This document shows positions 16,390-30,100 of a DNA stretch of 64,000 bases, piece after piece. Where the stretch lies: NCBI RefSeq assembly GCF_013373865.1, contig NC_050475.1, positions 985,501-1,049,500 on the forward strand, written 5' to 3'. The stretch comes from Monomorium pharaonis. Its lineage: Eukaryota; Arthropoda; Insecta; Hymenoptera; Formicidae. How positions within the stretch are numbered: position 1 is the stretch's first letter; each line of letters opens with the position of its first letter. The notes under the pieces are model-generated. The model was not told where the DNA came from and made no database searches. It saw nothing but the letters and a program-made list of their open reading frames with translations. The position numbers and the translations under genes are program-made.

Positions 16390-19300
16390 TTAAACTTTCG
16401 TCGTTGCTAGGAGTTTGATATAATGAGCTTTGTGGGTTATTTCAAATTCCTGGGCCGGCAGAAAGCATTGTGCTTGTATCCTCGGATGTCGCAGGCGTCT
16501 CGCGAGATTTCTACCGAGAACGGCAAGGATAACGAGGAGAGCTCCAGTTGCAGCGATCACAGCCATAATGACCAAGACCTCGATGTTTTGCCTACTGTAA
16601 CCCTGCTCGATTAATTCGACGCAACGAAATCTCTCGCGATCATCCATTAAATTGCTAGACATAACGATAACGTTGGTAAGTTGGTCCAAACTGGCGCAGA
16701 CCTTGTAATGACCCGGCAACGATACTTGTACGTCGATGACCGATGCGTCGCTACAATTGAGCATCTGTCGATGCATCGCGGAGATCTCGTCGAATACGAC
16801 GATGGACAACTGGCAGATCGATGACGAAGTCATATTCCTTGTTCTAGAGAGATGTACGTCGATGTGCAAGTAGCCCTTATCAGATACGTTTACATGAACA
16901 TCGGTGATCCGTGAGTAAGAGTGCAGATCAAGAGATGTGGACGTCCGCGTGGACGTGGAAGAAGTAGGAGTATCCTCTTCTCTCGCGTTCTGATCATCTA
17001 CTGTTCGCTTCGGCTGCGTCTTTTCTAAAACGATGACGTCGCTACAACCGAGACCAAGGGACACGTCGTCGTAGACAGTGGGTATCAATAAAACTACGCA
17101 ATAACGGTACTTGTGACCCAATTGCAGATGCAGGGAGGCTGGGATGGTGACCGGCAAGACACAGGGATCTCGCATCATTCGGGAGTCACAGTGTAACGGG
17201 CTGGACTCAGTTTGAATCTCACTATCACCGACTGTTTCATAGACGATAAGCGAATCACAAGTGTAATGTTCAGCGCACTGTTCCACGTGCCACGATAAAT
17301 TAATACCGGACTCGTCGTAGTGGAACTCTTTGAGACGTACCCGCGTCATCATGGGCGGAGTGGGCTCGCCGCAAAGCAGACTACCTGGCGGTACTTGCGT
17401 CAAGATACCGTTCTCCAGGGCAGGCGGTGTTGCGCACACTGCCGACGACTTGTCCTCTTCCGTCAGACTGGAATTTGCCAGCCAATTAGCAAACTCTAGC
17501 AAGGTGCAATCGCAATTTAACGGATTGTCGGCAAGGGAAAGTCTCTTGAGGCGTAGCTTTGACGTTAGCACATCGTTTGCAACAATTGTGATGTCATTGT
17601 CATCCAACCGTAAGTCCTGCAAATTTTTCAATGGCACCACAAGATCGGCTGTCAATGCTCGCAGAAAATTATGCGTTAGATCTAAAGTCATTAATTTTTC
17701 TAAATGAGCCAAGGAAGCGCTGGATACAGTGACGATGCGGTTGTTCGCCAGATCTAGTTGCGTCAAAGTCGGCAGATACTTGAATGAATGATCTTCGAGC
17801 ACGTCAATCTATGAATTTTTATATCATAAAATTAATAATTTTTAAAACAAAATTTTAAAATAATTTGTTTTTTATATTTGTTTTAAAATAATTTATTAAT
17901 TTAAGATTTCTTCAATTTATACTTAATTTTTACAGACACTCACTTGATTGTGACTCAAACTTAGATAAGTGAGATTTCTGAGACCCATGAGAGCTCCCTG
18001 TTGAACGTTGACAAAACCATTTTCTGAGACTGTAAGAAAATGTAGTTTGGGCATTTGTGGTAATAGATTCGGACCCATCGGACCCAGCAGTAGATTGTTG
18101 GACAGATCTAATTCTTCCAAGTACTTCAAACCTCTCAATGCAGACAAGGCGGAAACGCTCAGGCGATTTCCACGCATTCTTAGCGAACGTAATATCGGCA
18201 ATGTCTGGAAAACTTGCGGTGATAATTGTGACAGCAAATTGTTGCACAAATCTAGATAAGTCAGGCTTGACAGTCCCTGAAACAGAATGTTTTGTCAAAA
18301 GTATTCTTTTGAATAATTCTCTTTTTTTACAAACAATTATTCTCTCACACACACACACACAAATTTACTCTCACAAATTTTTCATAATTAATCATACCTT
18401 GAACGAATCCGCTTCTAATGTTTTTAATTTGTTATGAGATAGGTCCAATCGGTCCAGACCGACTAGAGATGACAGTGCAATCGTGGGAACAGAATCTAAA
18501 AGATTGCTGGGCAATCCTAGCGCTTGCAGCGGTCGCGTCAGGGCGATAAATGCATTCTTGTCAACGTGTCTTAACTCGCCGGTGGAAACAACTAATCCGT
18601 GAAGAGCGACGTCTTCAAGAAAATTTGCCGGCAACACGGAAATTCCCGTCACAGTTACATCCAGCAATGATATTTTATCCGGTTGACTATGTTTTAAATG
18701 CTCGCTGATAGTCTAACAATTAGAAACAATAAAAACCATTTCTTTATTCTTTCCGTCGTTTAGATGAAAAAAATTTACAGATTTTTACCGTATCTTTTGT
18801 TTTATTTCTTTTCTTAGTTCTTTCGATATATTAACAAAAAAAGCTTATTGTAAATTAAGTTTGATTAATAAGTATAATTAATAATAGTATATTCGATATA
18901 AAATAACGGATGTTAGTGAACAACAACATAAAATAAGAGATCTCAAGCGAGAAGAAAGACGGAATGGAAAGAGAAACAGGCACAATGGACTTTTGAATAA
19001 CATATGTATACAACTTTTATTTCATTGGTAATCTATACCACTCACACTCTTCTTGATCATTGCTTAAAAGTAACAACCTCGTTCGTGCCATGAAGCGTAA
19101 CATTAGAAAAAGCTTATAATCCATTTTCCTGTATTTTCTAAAATTTTGTAAGGAAAATCTGTAAGTTCTATCAAATGGAATTAATTTTAATTTTATATAT
19201 ACGTATATATATTGATGGTAATTGTTTGGTGTTGCAATTACCTGCAGTGCCGTTCTATCGCCGGTACATCTGAGCGTATGTGGAAAATCGCAAGAACACT

Positions 19301-19443
19301 CCACGCCCGCTTTTGTGATATTTGGACATTCCCACCCAGTGTCATGAGAAGGCAACGCTGATGACAACGGCGACGGCGACGGCGACGGTGACGGTGACGG
19401 CGACGGCGACGGCGACGGTGACGGCGACGGCGACGGCGACGGT

Positions 19444-19476
<33 letters not shown>

Positions 19477-19733
19477 GGCGACGGTGACGGCGACGGCGAC
19501 GGTGATGTTAACAACGGTAATGCATGAGAGAGATTTTTCAGAATGTCATCGTTTTGCATTGTCACAGTCGATGGCGATAATGCATTTTCCTTGGTGACCA
19601 TCCTCGTAGATGTACTCGTCGATGTTGTAGATATCTCCATCGTTGAGATTGTGATATTTTCTTCTGTTGTGTCGATGCATGACGTCGTCATTATCAATGC
19701 CAAGACTAGTAGATCTCGAAATAATTTCGGCAT
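16390..19733 (-). CDS. Secreted/transmembrane leucine-rich-repeat protein with a (Ser-Pro)n tract
   Basis: Exons in coding order: 19242-19733, 18398-18712, 17944-18276, 16390-17808. All junctions are phase 0 and give 851 residues. A signal peptide (LLVLALIMTT) is followed by a Thr/Ser-rich segment and a Ser-Pro dipeptide run of about 46 residues. Next is a Cys-rich LRR N-cap (WECPNITKAGVECSCDF) and about ten LRRs (e.g. LEELDLSNNLLLG, LTYLSLSHNQ, LTQLDLANNRI). A C-cap follows (NPLNCDCTLLEFANWL). A probable fibronectin-like ectodomain leads to one membrane segment (VLVIMAVIAATGALLVILAVLG) and a cytoplasmic tail of about 40 residues. It is a type I cell-surface LRR receptor/adhesion protein. No Ig or TIR domain is visible, which excludes kekkon and Toll. 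The orthologue is not recognised with confidence; a windpipe-type protein is one candidate. Confidence 0.85.
19369..19503. repeat. (GGCGAC/GGTGAC)n hexanucleotide repeat, coding
   Basis: About 22 hexamer units, alternating GGCGAC and GGTGAC, within the first coding exon of the LRR protein. On the minus strand they encode alternating Ser and Pro. Variation is almost all at the third base of the Ser codon, so the dipeptide is kept. Confidence 0.95.
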
Positions 19734-19950
19734 ACTGGAAAGAAATATTTGATAAGTATATCATATTTATATTTAGAAAGAATATTTATTACTTATAATA
19801 ACTTATATCATATGATCTGAGGAAGTAAAATACTGCAAAATAAGATTTCGATTTTGTTTTCAGTTGACATATTCATTCTTAAACATTCACCAATAACCAC
19901 TGCTTATAAATGACAGGTTTCAAATTGCAAGTGTAAATATTATAAAATTC

Positions 19951-20021
<71 letters not shown>

Positions 20022-20042
20022 CAAAGAGTACATTTAAATTCA
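19734..20042. other. Short divergent promoter region, LRR gene/IQCA1
   Basis: 309 bp between two start codons facing away from each other. It contains a (TA)n tract followed by (TTTA)n at 19956-20021, ending about 20 bases before the IQCA1 ATG. 5' UTR boundaries are not visible. Confidence 0.5.
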
Positions 20043-23000
20043 ATGTCTCACGTTTATTATAATGAATTATGGCTTATTACGAGGAAAGACCTGGAAAAGC
20101 TGTTAGAACTCGAACAGGAATTGCAAGAAAATGCACCATTACAAAACAAAACTGCTTTAAATTCAGCTCTATCTATGTATCTAAAGTATGTGTTCAAATT
20201 AACTTTCGTGTGCAAATTAACTCTCGCGCGTATAATGTGTGTACAATAAAAGATTTTTATATTCTAAATTTATTATTTATGAACACTAATCTTTTTTATT
20301 CAAATCGTCAATTAATTATTTGAATTAATATACAGATACCGGAATATTGTGAGAAGACTCACTACGTGTTACGATCAAATGGTTCAGACGCAGAAACGGA
20401 AGTTAATTAAAAAGATGTTAGGTTGTGCCATTGGACGAATGCTAGAATACAAAAAGGAAATTGTCAATTTGGACTACACAGATTATCAGTACGTTTTTCG
20501 TTGTTCATTTAATTATTTCTACTTTATAAGGAAATATTGTCTACAATGCAGATGGCCTGATGATATTTTGAATAAATTGAAATTCACACCAGACGACATT
20601 GAGCTGTTTGCATCAGTATCTGGCCGAGAAGGTGTAGAGGAACGCAGAAAATTTATTCAAGAGTTGATAGAAAATGCTCAGAAAGGTTTGTTGTAATTAA
20701 TTTATCGTTTTTTATTGATAATGAATTTTATTAAGATGTAGGAATAAATAATTTTATATTTAAAAGTTTAATTACAATAAATTTTTCAAATCGAATTATT
20801 TAGCACCAGAGACGAGAGAACGCAGCCTTTCGCAAATTGAGAGTATACCCCAGATGGAGGATGAGACATTAAAAACACGTGCTACTCGAAGAAGAATGCG
20901 GATCGTGCAACCTTCAAAGATAGAGTTAATCTACGAATCACCCGAGGAAAAAACCGCTCGAGAAACAAAGCTTGCTGCTGAAAGTACTATGCGTAGCGCG
21001 ATATTATTGATACAGAGTCATGAGAGAGCCAGAAAGGGACGATGCTATGGTGCAGATGGTACTCGCAAAAATAATAATTATAATAAAATTTTTTAGAATA
21101 CTCATGTAAAAAACAAGAAATATTATCTATTATTTAACTTTTTTATACTTATCTATTAATACTAATTTCGTAGTGAAACGTATATATGATTACAACAAGA
21201 AAGTGAGAATGAGAGAAATAATACCGAGAAAAATAGCTCGCACCAGATACATTAAATCAACAGTGACGATACAACGCGCGTGGCGGCGTTATGCCGCTAG
21301 AAGAGCTATGAAAAAACGAATTGCGCGCCTTGAGGAAGCTTTAGGTATGACGATATCAAACTGGCGATGCCGCGAGACAATCGCGAAGGATGATGACAAC
21401 TTTCAACAACGACGTGCTCTGATGCCAATATTTGATGCACGCATAAAGAAGACAATCAGCGACGAACGTACAAAGGTAAATTTTTCAAATGGATTCTTTA
21501 TTTATATCGCATTATCATAAGGAAACAAAAAAGAATAAAAATAGGATTAAAAAACGGCTAATTCTCAAAAGCTCCTGAGAATTAGAGGTCCTGGACTAAT
21601 AGAAGACATCACTGACGAAATTCACGAGTGGTTCGTTGTTTGGTATAATGTATTGGGACATTATGACGTGTTCCCAGCAGCGGATTTTGGTGGCAGCGTG
21701 TTAATCGTGACTGGACAGACTTTAACGCCGCAGGAATATCTATTGGAAAAATTAGAAAAAGAAAAAATCGCCAAAGACAATAAAGGTGCTGAGAAAATGG
21801 CACCAGTTCCCAAAGAACCTATCACAAGTGAAGTTCCTGGTTGGAAAATGCCTCAAACGGATGCTTTATCTTGTTTAAAGGAAACAAACATCGAGTTTAT
21901 TCGGAATTGGAGTTTTCGTAAAGAAATAGACTCGGAACAGGAATATCTAGATCTGATCACCGAGAAACTCTGTTATGAGTTGCAGCTTGAAATGAGAGAG
22001 ATAGTAGACGAATTGATGAGGGCCGAACTGGAACTATTGAACAAGGCTTTACTAAAAGATCACGCGTATGATGAGGAGAAATTCACGATTCCTACAATGA
22101 AGAAAAGTGAGATAAGAATATAATAATTGAAAACTCTTATTTAATATTGTACTTTTTATTTAATATGTTTAATATGACAAAAACTCAAATTCTGATTAAT
22201 TATTGTAGCAAATTTAAAGCCAATAGATATTGATAAAACCGAAACAAAGAGAAAGAAGGATATCTTGAAAGATGTAGGCGTCGAGGATCTCTTCAGCGAG
22301 CTTCTGCAAACTAAAATTATTAGAAATTATCCAATTGTTTTCTTACGCGATTGGTTTGGCGATCTCTCTTATCAAAATTACGAAGCACGTCGCGAGTCCC
22401 GAGATTATAAGCATCGACTTGGAGAAATAAAGCAACTCGTCTTGGAATATTGTATATTACCCTTAATTTCCAAGGAGACACATAAACTTGCACCGCTAGT
22501 GCGTTCTGTGTGCATCTATGGATTACCAGGAGTTGGAAAGACTTCACTTGCTAATGCCATTTGTTCAGAAGTAATTTTTCCCTTTTTCTTATATATATAA
22601 AAATATTGAATATATGTTCATATGAGAGACAACAGTTTTTTAATTCTTTGTAATATTATCTTAATAATACGTGAATTAAAGTGAAATGTGTATTCCTAAT
22701 ATTTTTATAATGTTTCTTTCTTAGATTGGTGCATTACTTTTCAATGTATCACCATCTGTTTTGTTTGATAAATATGTAGGAAAGGAACAACAACAGAGAC
22801 TTATCGATATAATCTCTAAAGTGGCCCACATTTACGCGCCTTCTATCATATTTCTCGATGCTGGTGAGAAACCCTGGCTAAAGAAAGTTTCATTACAAGA
22901 AATGTCTCTTAAACCTAAGCAATTCGCTAACCATTTTGTTAAATTAAAAAATGATATTAAGCCGGGCGATCAGGTAAAGCTAAAAACAAAGAAAATAATT

Positions 23001-23183
23001 TTTTTACTCTCTTAGAAATTATTCTTTTTTTACTATGTGATTTATTTTTAATTAATATCGCAACTGTTGTATCTATTATTTTCAGTGCTTTGTACTATAA
23101 CGTTTTAAAGATTTTTAGGCATTAGAAGTGTGTGTGCGCGCGCGCGTATGTGTGTACGCACGCACGCACGCACGCACGCACGC

Positions 23184-23237
<54 letters not shown>

Positions 23238-24155
23238 GTAGTGAGAACTCGAAGTGACACTCCTAAATTGGAGGGCTGCATCAAAGAGTACGCAATCGAA
23301 CAACGCCCACTTTGTAAAATTCTTGTTATTCCTGTTTGAGATCTTTCTTCAATATGAATGAATCGCCACCGCTTCGACGAGTCCACATACATCGAACTCT
23401 TTCTTTTTCTCTCTTACTTCTGCGCGTTCATATTTCTCGTCTCGATCGTTCGAGATCGCTCATCAATGAAACACCTCCTACCTGTATATATGGTTGTTGT
23501 ATATGGACGTAGGTGGCGGCGAGTTAACGTAGGATTTAGAGTGTTGAAAATTCCGGACAGATACTGTTATTCATTGGCGTAATACTCTACAAGTCAGATC
23601 GATTTGATTCGAAGAGTTGATTATCATTATTTTATTCCAACTTTAATTTTGTGTAAAAATGAAAACGAAGATTTATTACGCTAAGAAAATAACTAACATA
23701 CAGAAATAAAATCTGATTTTTACTATGTTAATTATTATTAATATAATAAATTCATTCAACAGATACTATTTCTCTCGCTGTCCGAAGAACCACAGAAAGC
23801 GACAAATGAATTCGTCAAGTTCCATGATAAATTTATAATGGTGCCCGCCACCGACTACAATACCCTTTACATGTACTATAAGAATCTACTGATGAAATAT
23901 CAGGGTGTCGATCGCGACATCGATATCTCCTGTTTAGCCAAAATGTCCGTTGGGATACCTCTGAATTTTATTCGGCAAGCTCTGGAGAAGGTATTGTCGC
24001 TGCGTCGAAGAATTACTCTTAAATTTAATCCATTAAATCCGATGGAGATTATGGAAGAGATATTGATGTATCAATATCCTACGATGGAGATGGTAAAACA
24101 TCTCGATGAATTTGAGAGACGCACTTCACTTGGTGGAAGAACCAAAGCTTTATAA
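20043..24155 (+). CDS. IQCA1: IQ and AAA domain-containing protein 1 (dynein regulatory complex subunit 11)
   Basis: Exons 20043-20185, 20336-20488, 20552-20685, 20804-21058, 21174-21475, 21572-22106, 22209-22570, 22725-22973, 23763-24155. The phases agree and give 841 residues. The N terminus is helical (YYNELWLITRKDLEKLLELE). Two IQ motifs follow (AILLIQSHERARKGR; STVTIQRAWRRYAARRAM), then LRIRGPGLIEDITDEIHEWF and a C-terminal AAA+ ATPase domain. That domain has Walker A GLPGVGKTS and a Walker B-like stretch IIFLDAGEK, in which the usual DE pair is absent. This order is specific to IQCA1/DRC11, an axonemal nexin-link component of motile cilia and sperm flagella. The sequence just before the 21058/21174 junction (GRCYGAD) is atypical, so that donor is less certain. 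Intron 8 carries a long CA/GC repeat. Confidence 0.92.
23130..23234. repeat. (GC)n/(GCAC)n/(CA)n compound repeat in IQCA1 intron 8
   Basis: Runs of GTGTGCGCGC, then CGCA tetramers, then a long CA tract. Apparent reading frames here are repeat artefacts. Confidence 0.95.
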
Positions 24156-27101
24156 GAAGGAAGTTTGCGATTGAATGCAAAAATATGACGGGTTTGTTTC
24201 TCAATATAAAAAAAATATATATATATACATAATATATATATATATATATATCGTGAAATTGAATTCTCAATATATATTACAAATATACGCACTATTTCAT
24301 TGTAGTATAACAACCCATAGGGATATAAATATAAAAAGTATATTTAGTTTTAATGAGAGTATTTGCCACATAAAAGATAAATATATTTTATTAAAAAATC
24401 TTTTTAATTTAAATATCTTCTTTGCGCAGGAAAGACAAATACATGACTAGATTATGATTAGAGAATGCTAAACAGAGAAAAGTACCTTTAATGTATAATG
24501 TGTCAATCTCGAGCGTGTTGCCAACCCTTGCACCCTCCCACACCTGACCTCGGTCTCAAAGCGGACGAGAAACCCAATGGCACCCACGCCGGTAAAGAAT
24601 TGGCGAATGCATCTCGTGCGTAATCTGTATTATATCAATGAAGAACAATCCTGAATATTTGAACGTTTCCTGGTATCATATTCCTTTTTCAAGGTTCTAC
24701 GAGTTTTTTCTTGTATCTCGTGTCACATTTGATGGTATTTCAACGATTGAAAGCTCAGCTGTGATATTACTCTTCGATACTTTATCCCCCGCATAATTAT
24801 TATACGTCTTTCCGAGGAATTTTCGTTAACAACACAAATTGAGGATTTCAACATCCAATGATTATTGAAATTAGTTCACCAGGATGAACACTGTCACATA
24901 TACATGTATACATGTAATTTGTCGGAGGTAAACTTTTGTCAGATCACATAGAAAATGGGCACTCTAGGCACCGCATCTTAAAAGGAAATGCGCGGTAGTG
25001 AGCAATGGTAATACGAATGCTTGAACAATAATACGAGGATTATCTTACGAATGATTATCCAACATGCGCGCTGCGAAGCATTATGCGCCAAGAGCATGCT
25101 CGGCAACCGCTTCGAGAGACGAGAAAAGACGTCGCCTCCAACGTCCACACGGTGGGGACTCCTCCGGTCCATGTCGGTCTGTCCGTCTTTCTGTGTCTCT
25201 TGGTTTCCACATAGCATAGCCATGTATGGAACACGGGACGACGTTCTCTCTCCCGGCCCTTACGCCCACTTGCCATAGTCGCGCTCTCCGTACCGGCTCT
25301 CTACCTACTGGAGCTGGAGCAGGTACAGTCATAATTGACGACAACCACAATGAGAGGAATAACGATGTCGCGTGTGAACCACTGGAAAAAGAGAAACCTC
25401 TAAAAATTGAAATGTCGAAGAGTGACGGTTTTTTCTAATACAATTTCGAAAACCTTCAATTTTGGAGTATCTTATTTATCACACGTTTTAAAGACATCGA
25501 ACTTGGTTAATTGAAGAAGATAATTAAGAAATAATTTCTTAATTTGTTTCTAATAAGAAAACATAACTCTTAATTTTTATAGCTCAACATCTTCCGAGTG
25601 TTTTACAAAATGACGTTTTAATTTTTAGTACATGATCCGTACTATAATAAAATAGCACCAAATAATCTACAGATTTCATATGCATGAGAATCTGGGAGAT
25701 CAAACAGTAGCGAAGAAGAAAGAGAAAGAAAGAGAATAGGTAGGATGGTAGGGAGCTCCGAAGGTCTTCGAGATCCTCACGACAAAATGCCTTTTGATAC
25801 TGGAAATCTGTTTGCCGTCGTCATTACGAAATCACATAAAACCGGGCCTCTGCTGCCCACGCTGCGGCGGGAGACTGGCATAGTCGCAGTGAAAGAAAGT
25901 CAACTTCTTTAACAACACGAGATGTTTATAACACGTCGGAAATCGAATATTGCACTTAAAAATCAGCATGAAGATTGGATATCGCACAAAACTCGTAATA
26001 CTTTTTTGCAAAATTGTTTTAATTTTATGTGATTAAAATTTTTTCAATTGCTTTCTAACGAAAGTGGCAAAAAATTTCTTATATAATAGAAAAATAAAAT
26101 AACATAATTAAGGGTTTTATTGTTGAACAAAAATTATAAATGTTGAAAAAACAATGCTTATATGAATTTAATACATGTAAAAACACGTTTTGTATCATTA
26201 TCATTAAATAATATTACCTTAATTAATTCTTAATACTTTTATTTGTGCTCTCGAGAAACAAATTGATTAAGAAAAATAATAAAAATGCAATTAATTTTAG
26301 AGAATGTTAATCGATATGGAAGGTCAGGATTATATGACTACAAATGAATACAAAAAATTAAAATAAATCATTTTACGGCTTAGATTATTTGATTTCACGA
26401 GTCTGCTACTATCGCTATAAACGGTATTTTTCAAGATCGCGACGGAAAGTCGTACGATTCCGTGAAATAATCATTCGCACGATATACTATCGAGGGGTTG
26501 TTTGTATGCTTGCACAAAAAGTTGTGTTCTCTGAACCGACTGCATTATTAGAACCAAGTAGTTGATTGACCTCTGTCTCGCAATTTTCTGTCTGCTCACG
26601 ATACAGTTATGTTATAGTATAATATGAAAAGCATATATAAGTATATATGCTTTTCATATTATAATGTGATATTATATAATGTCATATTATAACGATAAGT
26701 CGAGATATCACATACATAAAATTATTAAAATTTTTATCAAGCAATTTTAATTAAGTCGAGAAATTTATAAACAAAAAATATGGAACAAGAATATTAACAT
26801 AATTTTTAACTGATTCGTAAAAGAAAATTATAAGAAAAACTATTGCATATTTGTATTTTTTATCATGCATTTTATTAAATAATTTACAAAATATTTATTC
26901 ATATTGTATTTTTTTATTATACAACTTACATAATAATAAAAATTAAGATACACTATTATGGCATCGAAAATATTCCGATTGTATCCGAAAATATTCCGAT
27001 TATTTACAATATTGATAATTAAAAAATTTGTTTATTTTATCTTTGATTTGAACCAATTATAAGAAAACATCTTCGCCAAAAAATTTAATCGAAAGCCTTT
27101 T
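24156..27101. other. Intergenic region between IQCA1 and KNL1 3' ends
   Basis: 24156-24480 looks like IQCA1 3' UTR with a (TA)n tract. At about 24500-25400 and 25700-25910 there are clearly GC-richer patches in AT-rich DNA, with no convincing protein; their role is unknown. A perfect 22-bp inverted repeat is at 26618-26663. The remainder is AT-rich with nothing recognisable. Confidence 0.55.
26618..26663. repeat. Perfect 22-bp inverted repeat
   Basis: The arm TATAATATGAAAAGCATATA (plus TA) at 26618-26639 is followed, after the two bases AG, by its exact reverse complement at 26642-26663. No target duplication is evident. Confidence 0.9.
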
Positions 27102-30100
27102 TCATTCTCGATTATTAGGTTTAAAAGTCTCTTCCATTATATCAATGTAATCCTTGACATCATTCATATATCTCCTTAGGAACTTATGGTCCTTTTTTAT
27201 GTTTTTAATTAAGTTTTTAATGTCTATTTCTCTATAAAAAAAGAAACAATTTTAGCAAATTTTCACATACACGCACATACAAACACAGGCCAAATAATTT
27301 AATCTATCTTTGGGACTATATCTAGAATTATTTCTAGAACTTACTTTATTCTATTTTTCCCCAGTAGATAATACAAGTTGATGTCATTTGGACCAAGTTT
27401 ATCAAATCGTTTAATTTTGATTGTAACTCTCAATATAATATCCATTCGTTTGCTACGAGATACGAATGTAATTCTAAAATAAACAGATTATTGTTATAAT
27501 TTTGTCAAGTCAAAGTGTATGTATCAATTATAATATTTTAAATAATATATAAATGCTATTTTAAATAATAGAGTCATGTATAATATAACATAGTGTAATA
27601 TGATTTGATGTGAATTATTACTCATTTTGGTCAATCTCCATTAAGTTTAGATCGTCTAAACGCCTCAAATCAAACATGAAATCCATCGCTAGTTTTACTT
27701 CCTGCGAAAGAAAATTTAACATCGGAATGATGTCCTGATGAGTCCTGTACACATTTGTAAGTTTTTCTGCACTTATTTTCTCCAGAATTAATTTGTGAAC
27801 TATCTTTATTAGTATTCCTGCATCATCTGTATTACAAAAAGACATATAATTAAAGTATTGTATTTTTATCTTATAATTCTCGCACAATTACCTGCAAGAC
27901 GGGAAATAATCTTGATTCTTTCAATCAAATCTTCTGCGGAGCTATTAAAATCATATGATAAGAAGGTCGCTACCAATAATGAATTTGACATGAAACCAAA
28001 AACGATCATTTTCCTGTTGATATTCTTATAATAAATATGCCAAATGCAATCATCCCTACGATTACAACATTCCTTTATAGCTTTTTAATTTCTTTGACAA
28101 TATAAAAAATGTAATAAAATATGATAAAAAATAAATATATACCTTGCGCCAAGAGTTTCTAATTTTTGCGATAATGTTAAAAACGGATCCTGTTCGGCCA
28201 AAGATTCGTTTTTAATATCTTCATTCATGCTAACATTTTGCGTCATTACGAGTTCTTCTGTTGCACATTCATTTTTTTGTTTCATACTTTGCTGTTTCAC
28301 TTCATCACTCAAATTTTGTCTACCTTCTTCAAAATTTGTTTGTTTTTCAATTACTATACCTTCTAAATGATCATTCCACATTTCTATTTTTTTATCCAAG
28401 TATTCTCCTTTCTTTTTAATATTATTCTGCAGCTTTACATCTTCGTTTATCCTTTTTTGAGTATATTCTTTTTCATCTATCTGATTTTCATCCATTGTAT
28501 TAATTTCTTTGATAATTAATGATGTGCAATGATTAATATCTTGTATCGTTACAGCCTTTCCATCCTTAACAGTCAATGATAATACATTGTCCTCATTAAT
28601 ATTCTTTGTCGTACAATAATTTGATTCATTGTTATCAATAATTGTTTCTGTGATTGTTTGGTGATTATTTCCTTGATTATCTTCTGTTTTATCTACTATA
28701 ACGCTTTGGTAACCATCTTTCGCTTGATTGTATTCAGTATTTATTGTTTCCTCATTTTCTCTTAAAATGGTAAAATAATCATCTGCGATATTTTCTCTCG
28801 AACTTGTTACACAGTTGGACTTTGTTAAATCATCTATTATTAAACAATTGAAAGTATTATTGACTGGCACATCAGCAACGGTCGACGATTGAGGTTTGCA
28901 TTGAATTTCGTGGGACGCTTCTTCTTCGTCGCTGTCCAAACATACAAACGATGGTGGTTTAATTGATTGTAACTCTAAGAAACTGTTTTTCAGGCATGGC
29001 AAATCTTTGAAACTATGTTTATTAATCTCATTTAGACTGTTCCTGAGATTTGAGTTAGATATTTGCGTGTGATCCACTGTATTTTTTACAAAATACTCAT
29101 TATGTTCTACATCACTTATACAGTTAGTGTTAGTATTTGGATATAAAGATACATCGGTTTCCTGAGGAGATCGAACTTCTATATAAGAATTACAATCTGT
29201 TTCTGAGTCCATAATTTCTCTTGAAATTATAAGGTTTTCTTTTGTTACACTTTCCCTTGATTTTGTTGAATTATTCGTCATTAGACTTTGGGACCCATTA
29301 TTTTTAGAAATGATTGAATTGTCTGTTTTATTTACTTTCACGTCTTGTATAGGACGAAATGTTGATGGTACTCCAGTAATTTCCATTGATATATCTTGAA
29401 TTGTTTTGTTTGCAGTTGTATCAGGTTGATATGCTATCTCTACAGAATTTTTAGCGAACAATGAAATTGTTTCCGATGTTTGGGAAAATGATGTTGACTG
29501 TGTAGTGTAGATAGTATTAGTAGTATTAAATGTTCTCTTGTCGTGCAAAGAAATCGGAACTACTTCGATAAATTTCATAGATTTGTCCAATAATTTGGTG
29601 CCTTCATTAAATTCAACTGAATTGTTTCTTTCTCCATCTGTATCCTCTTTAGATTTACAAGTGACTAATTGAGTAACTTCTTTTTCTTGGTCTCTTGATG
29701 ACAACGCAGTAGTCATTTCCATGGATACATTATGAAAGAGCATAGGTTTATCATCTTTCGATATCGATTCAATGATCTTTAAATTCTCTTCACCAATGTT
29801 TAAAGGTAATATATTTACTGACTTTGTTATTTCCATTAATGTATTATTAGAATCAGTTCTATCATCTTTATCATTTTCACACACATTTTTTACAGATTGT
29901 ATAGTATAAAGCATTCTTTCTTGAGAAGCTGGAATGATTTCAGTAAGCTCCATAGATTTACATAACGTTCTAGTTCCTTCGTTAAAGCAGGCCGATGTGT
30001 TTACATCCTTATTGCCATGTGCATTCTTTTCAGATAATGATTCACAGGTAGCAATAACATCTTGTTTACTTGTTGTTGTCGATATTGTTTTAGTCATTTC

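Noticed and set aside
16423..18437. Open frames on the + strand across the LRR gene (e.g. 17330-17707, 18057-18437)
   Set aside because: They are antisense shadows of coding exons and carry no LRR or other domain.
25226..25438. 70-codon frame in the GC-rich patch between IQCA1 and KNL1
   Set aside because: No homology-like features, no splice context and competing frames on the other strand.
26618..26663. MicroRNA precursor reading of the perfect hairpin
   Set aside because: A two-base loop, complete pairing and AT-rich arms do not resemble an animal pre-miRNA.
28056..28140. Acceptor AAAAAG or ATAAAG near 28065-28075 for KNL1 exon 5
   Set aside because: Both give phase mismatch or immediate stops; the TAG at 28056-28058 keeps the frame into DDCIWHIYY.
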